A DNA stretch of 12,672 nucleotides from CACZQA01 sp050943615 (GCA_050943615.1 JBMNPN010000069.1:1-12672); one strand, 5' to 3'; counted from the stretch's first letter, positions 1-7,398 are shown. Notes: generated from the letters alone by a model not told the origin. Program-made: numbers and translations.

Positions 1-399
1 ACTGTCTCTCAGGCGGCATCCACCGAGCCTTGGGAGGCCGTGCTCCCCACGATCATGCACTTTTACCGGGCCAATCTCCCCAAGATGACAGTGCTGCTCG
101 GACCTACCGGGGACCCGAGCTTCCTTCCGCTGCTGAGAAGCGCCATGACACCTATGTTCCTCTCGAGCATGTCCATCCCTACCGATGACCGCGAAGCGTA
201 CTACATCGTGGAGTTCCTGATCACGGGCGTCGTGACGTTCATGTCGAGTTGGCACCTGCGCGAACCGGGCGAGCCTCCCGTTCAGACACTCGAGGCCATA
301 CGAACGGCATTGATGGAGGGCTGCTGCAAGGAACTCGCATGCCGTTCAGACGATCCTGTACGAGCCGAACGCTTTCTATTGGGGCACCCCGAGTCCTGA
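1..399 (+). CDS. TetR-type transcriptional regulator, C-terminal part (5' end outside window)
   Basis: The frame is open from base 1 to a TGA at 397-399, giving 132 codons with no preceding start, so the gene begins upstream of the window. The segment YYIVEFLITGVVTFMSSWHL (about residues 70-89 of the visible part), followed by a short helix with a Glu-Ala-Ile-Arg pattern, resembles the ligand-binding C-terminal domain of small TetR/AcrR regulators, where a Tyr-rich helix and a hydrophobic 'G-x-x-x-x-x-x-x-W' helix form the dimer interface. The DNA-binding helix-turn-helix would lie outside the window and is not visible. It converges with the hydrolase on the other strand, with 57 bases between the two stop codons and no obvious terminator. 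The family call rests only on the C-terminal pattern, so a different alpha-helical protein is possible. Confidence 0.6.
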   Translation, partial: TVSQAASTEPWEAVLPTIMHFYRANLPKMTVLLGPTGDPSFLPLLRSAMTPMFLSSMSIPTDDREAYYIVEFLITGVVTFMSSWHLREPGEPPVQTLEAIRTALMEGCCKELACRSDDPVRAERFLLGHPES

Positions 400-456
400 C
401 GGCGACAAGCCCGCTGCATTCCTCGGCACCGAGTGGGCGCGCTTTTCGCTTCTCCC

Positions 457-1419
457 CTACTGAAACAGCCAGCCCATGATCGAATCATCGTGGGCGAAAA
501 GGTATCCACCCGCACCGTGCTCGCTTGCCCCAGCCTCGAAGCCATGACCGGTGAAGTAACTGGTCGGCTTGACATCTAGCCTGACAAGATCGTGTATCTT
601 CTCATCGCTCAGGCCCTCGTTGCGGTATGCGGCGACGATACGGTTATAAGAGTTCCTGACAGGACCGGGTCCGTAGTAGTCGTCGTGCTCGCCGATTGCC
701 ATATAGACCGGCGTGCGGGACTGGACGAGCGTGCTGATATCTCCATCCCAGCGCGAGATGGTGTGCAAGGCCCTCCGATAGAGCTTGGGACGCATCCCCA
801 GGACCAGCGAGATCGTCTCCCCGCCACCCGAACAGCCAGAGAGGTACACTCGGTCGTCATCGATGTTGAACGCGCCGATGAGCCACTGGGTCAGCGATAT
901 GACGTCTTGCGCAGACTGCTCACCCCAGTCATCGAGCTGAGTCGAGGCCACGATCAGGTCGCTTACATAGTTGAGAGCCTCGAAGGGATAGTCTTCGGAA
1001 AGGTTCGCCCCCACTCCCTGAAAGTACAGCCCCTCCCACCCTGGGCAGGCAATGTAGAGGGCAAAGGGCGTGCTGCCATCGTATGCATCTGGAACATGAA
1101 GCGAGAAATGGATGGTACGACCCGAAGGGTCCTCAATCGCCTCGTCGACGACAAAGCCCCTGTCCGTCGAGTTTCCAGGCCTGAAGGTATACCCCTCAAC
1201 ATCTGTAATACCGTATTCTTGCCCAGCACTACTGGTGTCCGAAGCACCAGAAGAAACTTGCGAAGATTGTGCGCCATCATCCGAATCTGACTGCTGGTTG
1301 CCTGCATTACCTGCATCGTTAGTGGGATTGTTGCCAGCGCACCCCGCAAGCGCGCCCGAGCAGAGCGCCCCCAGTCCCAAGATGACGCCCCCTTCGAGAA
1401 ACAGCCGCCGTGAAATCAT
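457..1419 (-). CDS. Tat-exported lipoprotein, alpha/beta-hydrolase (esterase/PHB-depolymerase-like)
   Basis: The 320-residue protein starts with MISRRLFLEGG, a twin-arginine motif (R4, R5) of the SRRxFL type. A hydrophobic stretch and a lipobox LAGC follow (C27), so it should be exported folded and lipid-anchored on the outer face of the membrane. Residues about 28-65 are a Ser/Asn/Asp-rich linker. The catalytic domain shows CPGWEG near the oxyanion region and a nucleophile elbow GCSGGG (Ser197). An Asp in GEHDDYYG (246 or 247) and a C-terminal His in GHGF (292) or FAHDD (310) are candidate triad partners. The pattern fits secreted polyhydroxybutyrate-depolymerase or feruloyl-esterase-like hydrolases; the substrate is unknown. 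The frame is open upstream to an ATG at 1647, but the Tat signal and lipobox argue for the start at 1419. The Shine-Dalgarno there is weak (AAGAAAGC). Confidence 0.8.
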   Translation of the reverse strand: MISRRLFLEGGVILGLGALCSGALAGCAGNNPTNDAGNAGNQQSDSDDGAQSSQVSSGASDTSSAGQEYGITDVEGYTFRPGNSTDRGFVVDEAIEDPSGRTIHFSLHVPDAYDGSTPFALYIACPGWEGLYFQGVGANLSEDYPFEALNYVSDLIVASTQLDDWGEQSAQDVISLTQWLIGAFNIDDDRVYLSGCSGGGETISLVLGMRPKLYRRALHTISRWDGDISTLVQSRTPVYMAIGEHDDYYGPGPVRNSYNRIVAAYRNEGLSDEKIHDLVRLDVKPTSYFTGHGFEAGASEHGAGGYLFAHDDSIMGWLFQ

Positions 1420-1799
1420 GATGCCAGCTTTCTTGCGTCCTGGATCGTTTGCTGCGACATAGGGCTTTCCTAATAGCCAGATGCCGTCTTCCAAGAAAAA
1501 TGCTAGCCCATCAATAAACAGTTCAAGCATACGCATATTGCATACATGTTCTTCATGATGAGAATGCTCGCACGACACCGTGAATAACCGAAACGAGACG
1601 TTACCGTGCTCGATAGAGTTCTGCCTCCACTTGAGGCCCGGAGCCAAAAAGGGCTGAGTACGTTAAGTTCGTCACAGCTTTCTAGAAACTGGTGTACCCG
1701 CTTATTGGATACTATCTTTCATTTATGTGCGTTCTTTCACCTTTATCGGCGAGTTCCTATGATTTCTCCTGAAAGAAGATAGATAGAAGGGACTCTCAC
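1420..1799. other. 380-base divergent intergenic region
   Basis: This gap separates the minus-strand hydrolase from the plus-strand flavoprotein and should hold both promoters. The minus strand stays open for 76 codons upstream of the chosen hydrolase start, but the peptide has no domain-like pattern, so I treat it as leader DNA. Three GCATA units occur close together at 1527, 1533 and 1540. A possible plus-strand -10 box TACTAT lies at 1710-1715 without a convincing -35. CTATCTTTC at 1712-1720 is partly complementary to GAAAGAAGATAG just before the flavoprotein Shine-Dalgarno, so the leader might fold. No small gene was found. Confidence 0.4.
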
Positions 1800-2441
1800 G
1801 TGAAAGTGCTGATGCTCAACGGGAGCAGCCATATTAACGGCACGACTATGGTGGCGCTCTCGGAAATGGAGAAGATATTCGATCAAGAAGGCATCGAGGA
1901 CGAGATAGTGCAGCTAGGTGGAAAGCCGTTCGCTGACTGCCTGCAGTGCAACAGGTGTACGAAGACCGGGCGCTGCGTCATTGCAGACGACGGCGTGAAC
2001 GACTTCCTCGACAAGGCACGCGAGGCAGACGGCTTCGTCTTCGCATCTCCCACGTACTACGCACACCCGAGTGGACGGCTCCTGTCGTTTCTCGACCGCG
2101 CCTTCTACGCGGACAGCAGCGACAAAGAAGGGTCCGCCTTCGCCTTCAAGCCGGGTGCATCTGTCACCGTCGCCCGCCGCGGTGGCACGAGCGCAACGCT
2201 CGATGTGATCAACAAGTACTTCGGCATCGCGCAGATGCCCATAGCCGGCTCGACCTACTGGAACATGGTCCACGGCCTCACACCCGAAGATGCTCCGAAA
2301 GACGAGGAGGGTCTGCAGACCATGCGCAATTTGGCGCGCAATATGGTCTGGATGATGCGCAGCTTTGCCGACGCGCGAGCTGCGGGCACTTCCCTGCCGG
2401 CGGCCGAGTCCTCTGTCATGACCAACTTCGTGCGCCGCTAA
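1800..2441 (+). CDS. Flavodoxin-fold NAD(P)H oxidoreductase / iron-sulfur flavoprotein-like
   Basis: The 213-residue protein begins MKVLMLNGSSHINGTT: a beta strand followed by the FMN phosphate-binding loop of the NADPH-dependent FMN reductase family (residues 1-16). SPTYYAHPSG (83-92) is the usual second flavin-contact loop. Between them lies a compact cysteine cluster, C47-x2-C50-x2-C53-x5-C59, like the [4Fe-4S] motif of archaeal and bacterial iron-sulfur flavoproteins. It probably transfers electrons between FMN, an Fe-S centre and a small electron acceptor in the cytoplasm of an anaerobe; the partner is unknown. The start is GTG at 1800, chosen because it gives the full first beta strand and is preceded by GAAGGG at 1785-1790. 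The gene stands alone and diverges from the hydrolase. Whether the cluster is assembled cannot be told from sequence. Confidence 0.82.
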   Translation: MKVLMLNGSSHINGTTMVALSEMEKIFDQEGIEDEIVQLGGKPFADCLQCNRCTKTGRCVIADDGVNDFLDKAREADGFVFASPTYYAHPSGRLLSFLDRAFYADSSDKEGSAFAFKPGASVTVARRGGTSATLDVINKYFGIAQMPIAGSTYWNMVHGLTPEDAPKDEEGLQTMRNLARNMVWMMRSFADARAAGTSLPAAESSVMTNFVRR

Positions 2442-2513
2442 ATGCCGCCGATCTGACGAACCGGCAGACGCTGGCATGCACCCCGCTGCGTTCGGTTCGA
2501 GGACGAGCGCAAC

Positions 2514-2690
2514 TCAGCGCTTAGTCAAGAGGTCTATCGCCTCGCCAATCTCCTCGGTGCTGGCACTTGTCTCGCCCATGACCCAACTCCTGAGCGCCTC
2601 GAAGCCTCCGGCGGCAAGGAAGTTCAGCAGGGCCTCCTTTTGCGCCTGCGTGCACGACTCAAGGAACTTGTAGCGGGTCGGCTGCGATTT
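2514..2690 (-). pseudogene. TetR regulator remnant, C-terminal end only
   Basis: Read on the minus strand, the frame ending at the TGA complementary to 2514-2516 gives about 58 residues, including FLAAGGFEALRSWVMGET and then a helix ending EAIDLLTKR. The pattern F-x-A-G-G-x-x-x-x-x-x-x-W followed by a short acidic helix is the typical last part of a TetR ligand-binding domain. No helix-turn-helix and no plausible start precede it. The frame stays open further, but the peptide becomes low-complexity and overlaps an MFS-like stretch on the other strand, so the homologous part seems to end near 2690. I infer a truncated gene left after a deletion. The limit at 2690 is approximate. Confidence 0.5.
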
Positions 2691-2938
2691 CCCGCGACGC
2701 TGTGCCAGCTGGTCAACTACCTCGCTCAGACGGCTGTCAACGTCTACATCGTGGTCTGGTCGGAATCTGCCGGAATCGGAAACGGAGCGCTCTACTTTGC
2801 CGTGATGGCAGTCGCCATGTGCGTGATCCGCCTGTTCTCTGGCAGGCTGATGGAGGCTGCTCGGTCTGCGTGCTCATCACCATCGTGATGCTCGTTGTGG
2901 CCTGCCTGAGCAGAAGACGCCAGAAGGCGAAAGACTAG
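2685..2938 (+). pseudogene. MFS transporter remnant, internally deleted and frameshifted
   Basis: In one plus frame the stretch LVNYLAQTAVNVYIVVWSES, then about 15 residues later FAVMAVAMCVIRLFSGRLME, reads as two membrane helices followed by the R-x-x-x-G-R-L loop typical of helices 7-8 or 1-2 in the Major Facilitator Superfamily. This frame ends at 2888. From about 2866 the next frame gives VCVLITIVMLVVACLS and a basic tail RRRQKAKD with TAG at 2936-2938, which looks like a last transmembrane helix and cytoplasmic tail. The two pieces lie about 20 bases apart, far too close for an intact transporter, so an internal deletion with a frame change is likely. No start codon with a Shine-Dalgarno precedes the first piece. 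Confidence 0.55.
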
Positions 2939-3035
2939 TTCCAGAGAAAACGAGGTAGACACCGTGGAGCTCGAAAAATGTCTCAGCGCTTTTTGGTGGG
3001 CATGCCATCTGATTCCTGCACCGTTTTGACATTAC
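2939..3035. other. short intergenic stretch between MFS remnant and HXXEE gene
   Basis: Nothing codes here. It contains a run of five T after AGCGC near 2990-2994 and short palindromes (GAGCTC, GGCATGCC) but no convincing stem with a U tract. With the two remnants it completes the 594-base stretch without an intact gene between the flavoprotein and the HXXEE gene. Confidence 0.3.
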
Positions 3036-3715
3036 CTACCCGACCACGTTGCCCTGCGAGTCGACGAACTGCTCGTACCAGCCGGCGTTGTCGAAGACGT
3101 AAGGGTTGTCCTCGCTTTTCAGGATGCCCTCAGGCAGCTGGACGAGGCAGATGGTGAGCGCAGCGAGGATGACCAGCCCGCCGATTACGTCCTTGACGTG
3201 CAGGCCGTTTCTCACGAACCAGACAGAGCCCGCGATGCCCAAGGGCAGCCAGCAGCAAAGTGCCGTGACCAGCCCCGGCGCGTAGAAGCCGGTGTAGACC
3301 CCTCGGCATACAGCGCGGTCATGGACTGGTACGCCAGCAGAAAGTGGACGGCCACTTCGAAGAAGCTGAAGACGGTGACCGCGAAGTGCATCTTGCGCCC
3401 GTACTTGTCCAGCTCTGCGAGCACGAACCACAAGATGGCGCCGCCGAAGTTGGTGATCATGTCCGTGACCTCGCTCATCGGATAGCGGTCGCGCAGGGAC
3501 GGCTCCGAGGAGAAGTTGTAGATCCAGTGAAAGCCACCGGGGATGACCCATTCCTCCCACACGTGGAAGGTGAGCACGATCACGGCGAAGATCCCGAATT
3601 TGCGCAGCGCTCCCCAGTCCTTCCAGTGCACGATCAGCTGCACTGTCCCGATGATGCTCAAGACCAGCATGCAGTAAAGCCAGCCCCACTCGACGAACCA
3701 AAGCCAGACACCCAT
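3036..3715 (-). pseudogene. HXXEE-family membrane protein, interrupted by a one-base frameshift
   Basis: The gene begins with ATG at 3715, preceded on the minus strand by a strong Shine-Dalgarno GAGGAG five bases away. The first frame has a membrane helix (about 10-30), then HVWEE (51-55) followed by a PGGFHW segment, the signature of the HXXEE domain family, and FEVAVHFLLAY (about 120-130). After residue 139 (YAEG) the homologous reading jumps frame to VYTGFYAPGL and continues through two more hydrophobic helices to TAG at 3036-3038. One missing base in the run of four C on the plus strand (3299-3302) explains the break exactly: 680 bases are present where 226 codons plus a stop need 681. 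As it stands, translation would stop at 3212 after 167 residues. The biochemical role of the family is not established. It diverges from a TetR gene, its likely regulator. Confidence 0.72.
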
Positions 3716-3876
3716 CACGTCTCCTCGACTGCTCAAAGGTCAAAGACCCCAACTTTCAATGACGGGGAAACGGTATTCGAAAACCATGTTCCGCTACAAT
3801 AGTTTCGAAACAAGTGCTACAGTTCGGCGCGAGCTTGTAGCGAAACCTGGGGGATGCATTCCGGAAGGACACGGCC
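3716..3876. promoter_or_regulatory. divergent control region with two TTCGAA palindromes (putative TetR operators)
   Basis: This 161-base gap separates the HXXEE gene from the TetR gene. GTTTCGAAAC at 3802-3811 is a perfect 10-bp palindrome. GGTATTCGAAAACC at 3772-3785 is a 14-bp palindrome with one mismatched pair. Their centres are 28 bases apart. Between them lies TACAAT (3795-3800), a possible plus-strand -10 box, so binding would block it. A further inverted pair, GCTACA (3816-3821) and TGTAGC (3836-3841), lies downstream. Autoregulation by the adjacent TetR protein is an inference from its position. Confidence 0.5.
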
Positions 3877-4437
3877 ATGTACCACATCTCGAACGACAAG
3901 CGCACGCGCAATTCTGCAGAGCTCATCTACAAGGGATTGCTCACATGTCTGAAAGAAAAGCGCTTCGAGCAGGTGACGGTGTCCGACCTCCAACGTGCCT
4001 CCGGGGTCGCGCGCTCGACCTTCTACCGCTCCTTCGACAACATCTCGGATGTCCTCTACTGGAAATGCGACCTGTGCTTTCTCGAGATCTTGGGCAGCTT
4101 CACCAAAGAGCAGTTTCTCAACGAAGGCGAGCTGGTGCACCGCTATTTCAGCTATTGGGCAGAGCATGCGGACATCCTCGAGCTGCTGCTGAACATCAAC
4201 CGCCAGGACATCATCTACGCCTGCCACAGGAACGCAGCACGCGCCGTGCAAGAAAAATTTGGCAAGGGGTCCGACCTCAAGCCCCCGACAAAGAACGAGC
4301 GCTATTTCCTCTCCATCCGAACCGGACTCACCATCAGCATCCTGACAGCGTGGCTCGAGGGAGGACGCAAGGAGACACCTGCCCAGGTCGTGCAAATCGC
4401 CCAAGAGCAGATCGCGTTGCTCGCATCAAATCGCTGA
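3877..4437 (+). CDS. TetR/AcrR family transcriptional regulator
   Basis: This is a 186-residue protein. The N-terminal region (about 10-55) has the TetR helix-turn-helix: a helix starting NSAELIYKGLLTCL, then VTVSDLQRASGVARSTFYRS (33-52), where the last part is the recognition helix with the family's F-Y-R-x-F end. The rest is an all-helical ligand-binding and dimer domain. It ends with a hydrophobic helix TISILTAWLEGGRKETPAQV, typical of small TetR proteins with the C-terminal domain seen in DhaS-like regulators. The start is ATG at 3877 with GGAAGG at 3862-3867. It is divergent from the HXXEE gene and probably represses it and itself through the palindromes between them. The ligand is unknown. 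Length and pattern are normal. Confidence 0.9.
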   Translation: MYHISNDKRTRNSAELIYKGLLTCLKEKRFEQVTVSDLQRASGVARSTFYRSFDNISDVLYWKCDLCFLEILGSFTKEQFLNEGELVHRYFSYWAEHADILELLLNINRQDIIYACHRNAARAVQEKFGKGSDLKPPTKNERYFLSIRTGLTISILTAWLEGGRKETPAQVVQIAQEQIALLASNR

Positions 4438-4475
4438 GCAAGACGGCAGTTTCGATTCGACGATTGCCTCTCCCC

Positions 4476-4498
4476 TCACATCCCATGCTTGGGTGTGA
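4476..4498 (+). terminator. possible weak terminator hairpin after the TetR gene
   Basis: TCACA and CCCA (4476-4485, with one bulged T) pair with TGGGTGTGA (4490-4498) around a TGCT loop, giving a nine-pair stem 39 bases after the TetR stop codon. No run of T follows, so termination would be weak or factor-dependent. Confidence 0.35.
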
Positions 4499-4560
4499 TT
4501 ACTCGTGCCGGTGACATGGTTTTCTCAGCGTCGAGCAGGTCTTTTCTAGTCTCCTCAGAG

Positions 4561-4566
4561 TACAAT
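4561..4566 (+). promoter_or_regulatory. possible -10 box of the LRR/CAP surface protein gene
   Basis: TACAAT lies 36 bases before the ATG and matches five of six bases of the sigma-70 consensus. No good -35 is seen 16-18 bases upstream (GGTCTT at 4538-4543), so either the promoter is weak or an activator is needed. Confidence 0.3.
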
Positions 4567-4602
4567 TAAGGTCTCAGTTGGCATTGGGACAGGGGGGTCA
4601 TC

Positions 4603-7092
4603 ATGCATGCACCAATCGATAGAAAAACCGGAGTAATGTCGCAAGTGACGCGAATTGGTCTGTTCGCTCTTTTTCTCATCGTGTTCTCATGCACGTTATT
4701 GCTTGCCGGCGCTGGCACCGAGCGCGCCTATGCAGAGATTCCCAACACCATCACCGGCAATTGCGGACTCGACAGCAACTATGACTACGGGGACAACATC
4801 ACCTACACACTGACGACTGACGGTACGCTCACGCTTACGGGCACGGGTGCCATGGCAACCACCAATGAGTTCAAAGGCGATTGGGGAGCAAGCGGAGTCC
4901 CCTGGTACGACTATCGCGCAGACATCAAGAAGGTCGTCATCGGCGAGGGAATCACGGAAATCGGCTGGTGGGCGTTCGCCCATACCAGCATCACATCTGT
5001 TGAACTCCCCTCGACAGTGCAGACGCTAGGACAGGGGGCCTTCGCAAGCTGCTACAGCCTGACATCCGTCACACTGAATGACGGGCTTGAATCGATTGAG
5101 GGAAGCGTGTTCAGAGACGATTCCAAGCTCAGCTCCCTTACCATTCCCGCAACGGTCAAGGAGATTCATGCTTTATTTATAAAAAACTGCCCGTCATTAC
5201 AGGATTTGAGCAAGATAACCATTCAGGGTCCTAATCCACAGCTGAAAATCCAAGACGGGATGATTCTCAGCGCAGACGGGAGCACTCTCTTTATGGTCTC
5301 CCGCTCGAAAAAGGGCGCATGCTCCATACCTTACGGGGTGACGACAATTGCGGAATACGCGGCATACGAATGCCCAATCACCTCGGTTGAAATCCCCAGC
5401 ACCGTTACCACTATCTATGGAAGAGCGTTTTATGATACCAATATCACCTCGGTAGAAATTCCCGACAGCGTGACCACTCTCGAATACGGAGTATTCGGCG
5501 AGTGCGGATATTTGAAGACAGCCACCATTGGCAACGGGGTGACAATACTCGAAACCGCTGTATTCGACCAGTGCGAAATATTATCATCGGTTACTTTTGG
5601 CAATCGATTGAAGGAAATTGGTGACGGCACGTTTCGCTACTGTTCCTCTCTCACTTCGGTCACCCTTCCGGCAAGTGTCGAGACGATTGGAGACGACGCA
5701 TTCGGCGCATGCACAGCACTTGCAACCGTCAACCTGAATGAGGGCCTTAAGACAATCGGAGACGAGGCCTTTTTGAAGGACTCGAGCCTTACCAGCATCA
5801 CTATCCCCTCGACCGTTACCTCGATTGGCACGTACGCTTTCGCTGAGTGCACGGGGCTGACCTCCATCGTCGTTCCACCGAGCGTCACCTCGATCGGAAG
5901 CGATGCGTTCCCTCCAACTGCGCAGGTATCGCTCCCCTCAGGGCTCGTGCAGCTTGAGGACGGCTCGTATATCTCCTCTTCGAAAATCACGACCTTCACC
6001 TACAAGGTGAAATACCAGCAGAGCTCGGCGCGCAGCATGCTCAGCAAGGTCAATGCTTTCAGAACCGGCAGCAACGCCTGGTATTGGGACAGCGACGGCA
6101 ACAAGACTTGGGCAAGCGGCCTTTCGGCTCTTACCTATGACTACAACCTGGAAAAAGCTGCCATGCAGCGAGCCGCAGAGGTCTCCTTGAGCTTCTCACA
6201 CACCCGTCCCGACGGCTCTAATTGCTTCACAGTCATTGATAGCTATGGCAGCTACAGCGGCGCAGGAGAGAATATCGCCGCTGGGTCCTCGACAGCACAG
6301 GGCGCCTTTGAGCAATGGCTCGAAGAGAACGAGGACTACAGCGGGCAGGGGCATCGGCGTAACATGCTCGGCAGTGGCTTCAATGCCATCGGCATAGCAC
6401 ATGTGGAACGAGAAGGCTTTGATTACTGGGTCATGGAGCTGGGCTACACCGACACTCCGAACACCGTTGCCACAGCAGCGAACAATGACACGGAAACCTT
6501 GCAGCAGATGGTCTACAACGAGGATGTTCAATATGCGAAGGGTGTCAAGCAGCCCCGTCTTGACCTTGTCAAGGGTAAGAAGACGGCGCTTCCCTCCACC
6601 GTCCAGGTCAAGTTCTCGATGGAAGAAACCTGGGGAGACTACATCACTGCAACGGTACCGGCCACTTGGGCATCGACAAACTCGAAACTAATCCAAGTTT
6701 CAGATAACACGGCGATTGCCAAGAAAAAAGGCATCACTTCGCTCACTACCCAGGCATTTGGCAAAACTATCTCCCGCAGCGCGACCTCGTGCATCTACCC
6801 GGTGAAGAGCACGAAGATCAAGAAGATCTCCCGTGGCAGGAAAGCGCTCACGGTGAAATGGGCCAAGCGCAAAGGAAACGTCAAGGGCTATCAGATTCAA
6901 TATGCCAAGAAGAAGAGCATGAAGAAGGCCAAGAAAAAACTCGTGAAATCGGCGAAGAAGACGAAACTCACGATTTCCAAGCTGAAGGCCAAGAAGCGCT
7001 ACTTCGTGCGCGTCCGCACCTACACGACCTACCACGGCAAGAAATACTATTCCGCCTGGTCAAAGATCAAATCGGCAAAGACGAAACGGTAA
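4603..7092 (+). CDS. Exported LRR (BspA-type) - CAP/SCP - Fn3 surface protein
   Basis: The protein has 829 residues. A signal peptide spans 1-44: basic n-region, hydrophobic core 18-37, likely cleavage after RAYA. Residues about 105-440 are BspA-type leucine-rich repeats of about 22-23 residues with the recurring pattern 'sLTSVtLPssVtsIGdxAFxxC'. Residues about 478-615 form a CAP/SCP (PR-1-like) domain with candidate site residues H533 (FSHTRPDG), E556 (GENIAAG) and H584 (GHRRNMLG). An Ig-like spacer follows (about 650-732). The end (735-829) is a fibronectin type III-like domain with 31 lysines and no Asp or Glu. There is no LPXTG or transmembrane anchor, so attachment may be electrostatic or absent. 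A role in adhesion or host interaction is inferred from BspA-like proteins. ATG at 4603 is preceded by AGGGGGG (4591-4597). The gene is monocistronic. Confidence 0.9.
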   Translation: MHAPIDRKTGVMSQVTRIGLFALFLIVFSCTLLLAGAGTERAYAEIPNTITGNCGLDSNYDYGDNITYTLTTDGTLTLTGTGAMATTNEFKGDWGASGVPWYDYRADIKKVVIGEGITEIGWWAFAHTSITSVELPSTVQTLGQGAFASCYSLTSVTLNDGLESIEGSVFRDDSKLSSLTIPATVKEIHALFIKNCPSLQDLSKITIQGPNPQLKIQDGMILSADGSTLFMVSRSKKGACSIPYGVTTIAEYAAYECPITSVEIPSTVTTIYGRAFYDTNITSVEIPDSVTTLEYGVFGECGYLKTATIGNGVTILETAVFDQCEILSSVTFGNRLKEIGDGTFRYCSSLTSVTLPASVETIGDDAFGACTALATVNLNEGLKTIGDEAFLKDSSLTSITIPSTVTSIGTYAFAECTGLTSIVVPPSVTSIGSDAFPPTAQVSLPSGLVQLEDGSYISSSKITTFTYKVKYQQSSARSMLSKVNAFRTGSNAWYWDSDGNKTWASGLSALTYDYNLEKAAMQRAAEVSLSFSHTRPDGSNCFTVIDSYGSYSGAGENIAAGSSTAQGAFEQWLEENEDYSGQGHRRNMLGSGFNAIGIAHVEREGFDYWVMELGYTDTPNTVATAANNDTETLQQMVYNEDVQYAKGVKQPRLDLVKGKKTALPSTVQVKFSMEETWGDYITATVPATWASTNSKLIQVSDNTAIAKKKGITSLTTQAFGKTISRSATSCIYPVKSTKIKKISRGRKALTVKWAKRKGNVKGYQIQYAKKKSMKKAKKKLVKSAKKTKLTISKLKAKKRYFVRVRTYTTYHGKKYYSAWSKIKSAKTKR

Positions 7093-7398
7093 CAGCGCCA
7101 GCTACGAGCGAGAGGACAAATTCGCGACACCCTCTATTCGCAGATTGAGGCACCTTCTAAGAGAAGAACCCCAGCCTCACAAGTAGACAGCCACGAGCAA
7201 TCTAAACGCGCAGCGATAACCACTCGCACGTCCAAATATGGGTACGCGAACAGATATCGTGTACCCATATTTGTCCTTCGGAAGAGATTCCGACCGTTGC
7301 CGGCAAACTCCAAAGCCAATAACTTGAAAGCGGGCGTTCGTGCAGCAATGCCTGCAGAACCGCAGATGGTTGAGCTTGGGAATAAGGGGGCGTGCTTC
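7093..7398. other. 306-base non-coding gap between surface protein and DUF362 lipoprotein
   Basis: No ORF with coding character was found. Soon after the surface protein stop there is a nested imperfect hairpin, TGAGGC (7146-7151) with GCCTCA (7174-7179) and TTCT/AGAA inside, lacking a T run. The perfect inverted repeat at 7233-7273 is listed separately. The gene frame downstream is open back to a TTG at 7297, but that region lacks a signal sequence and I read it as leader. Confidence 0.4.
7233..7273. repeat. perfect 13-bp inverted repeat (dyad), 15-base spacer
   Basis: CAAATATGGGTAC at 7233-7245 is exactly repeated in inverse as GTACCCATATTTG at 7261-7273. The arms are AT-rich at the outside and end in GTAC at the inside. 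There is no T run, and it lies 126 bases upstream of the DUF362 start and 140 bases after the preceding stop. An operator for a dimeric or tetrameric regulator of the DUF362 gene is more likely than a terminator; a processed RNA hairpin is possible. Confidence 0.6.

Noticed and set aside
1420..1647. N-terminal extension of the hydrolase (76 extra codons to an ATG at 1647)
   Set aside because: The Tat motif and lipobox would then begin at residue 79, far from the N-terminus; the added peptide shows no domain pattern.
2640..2888. Intact small membrane protein gene of 82 codons
   Set aside because: No Shine-Dalgarno; it matches MFS helices and stops right where another frame continues with an MFS-like last helix, so a remnant is the better reading.
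7233..7273. Intrinsic terminator or insertion-sequence end
   Set aside because: No T run after the second arm, and no transposase or flanking target duplication was seen.
7297..7398. TTG start giving a longer DUF362 protein
   Set aside because: The ATG at 7399 has a good Shine-Dalgarno and is directly followed by the Tat signal.
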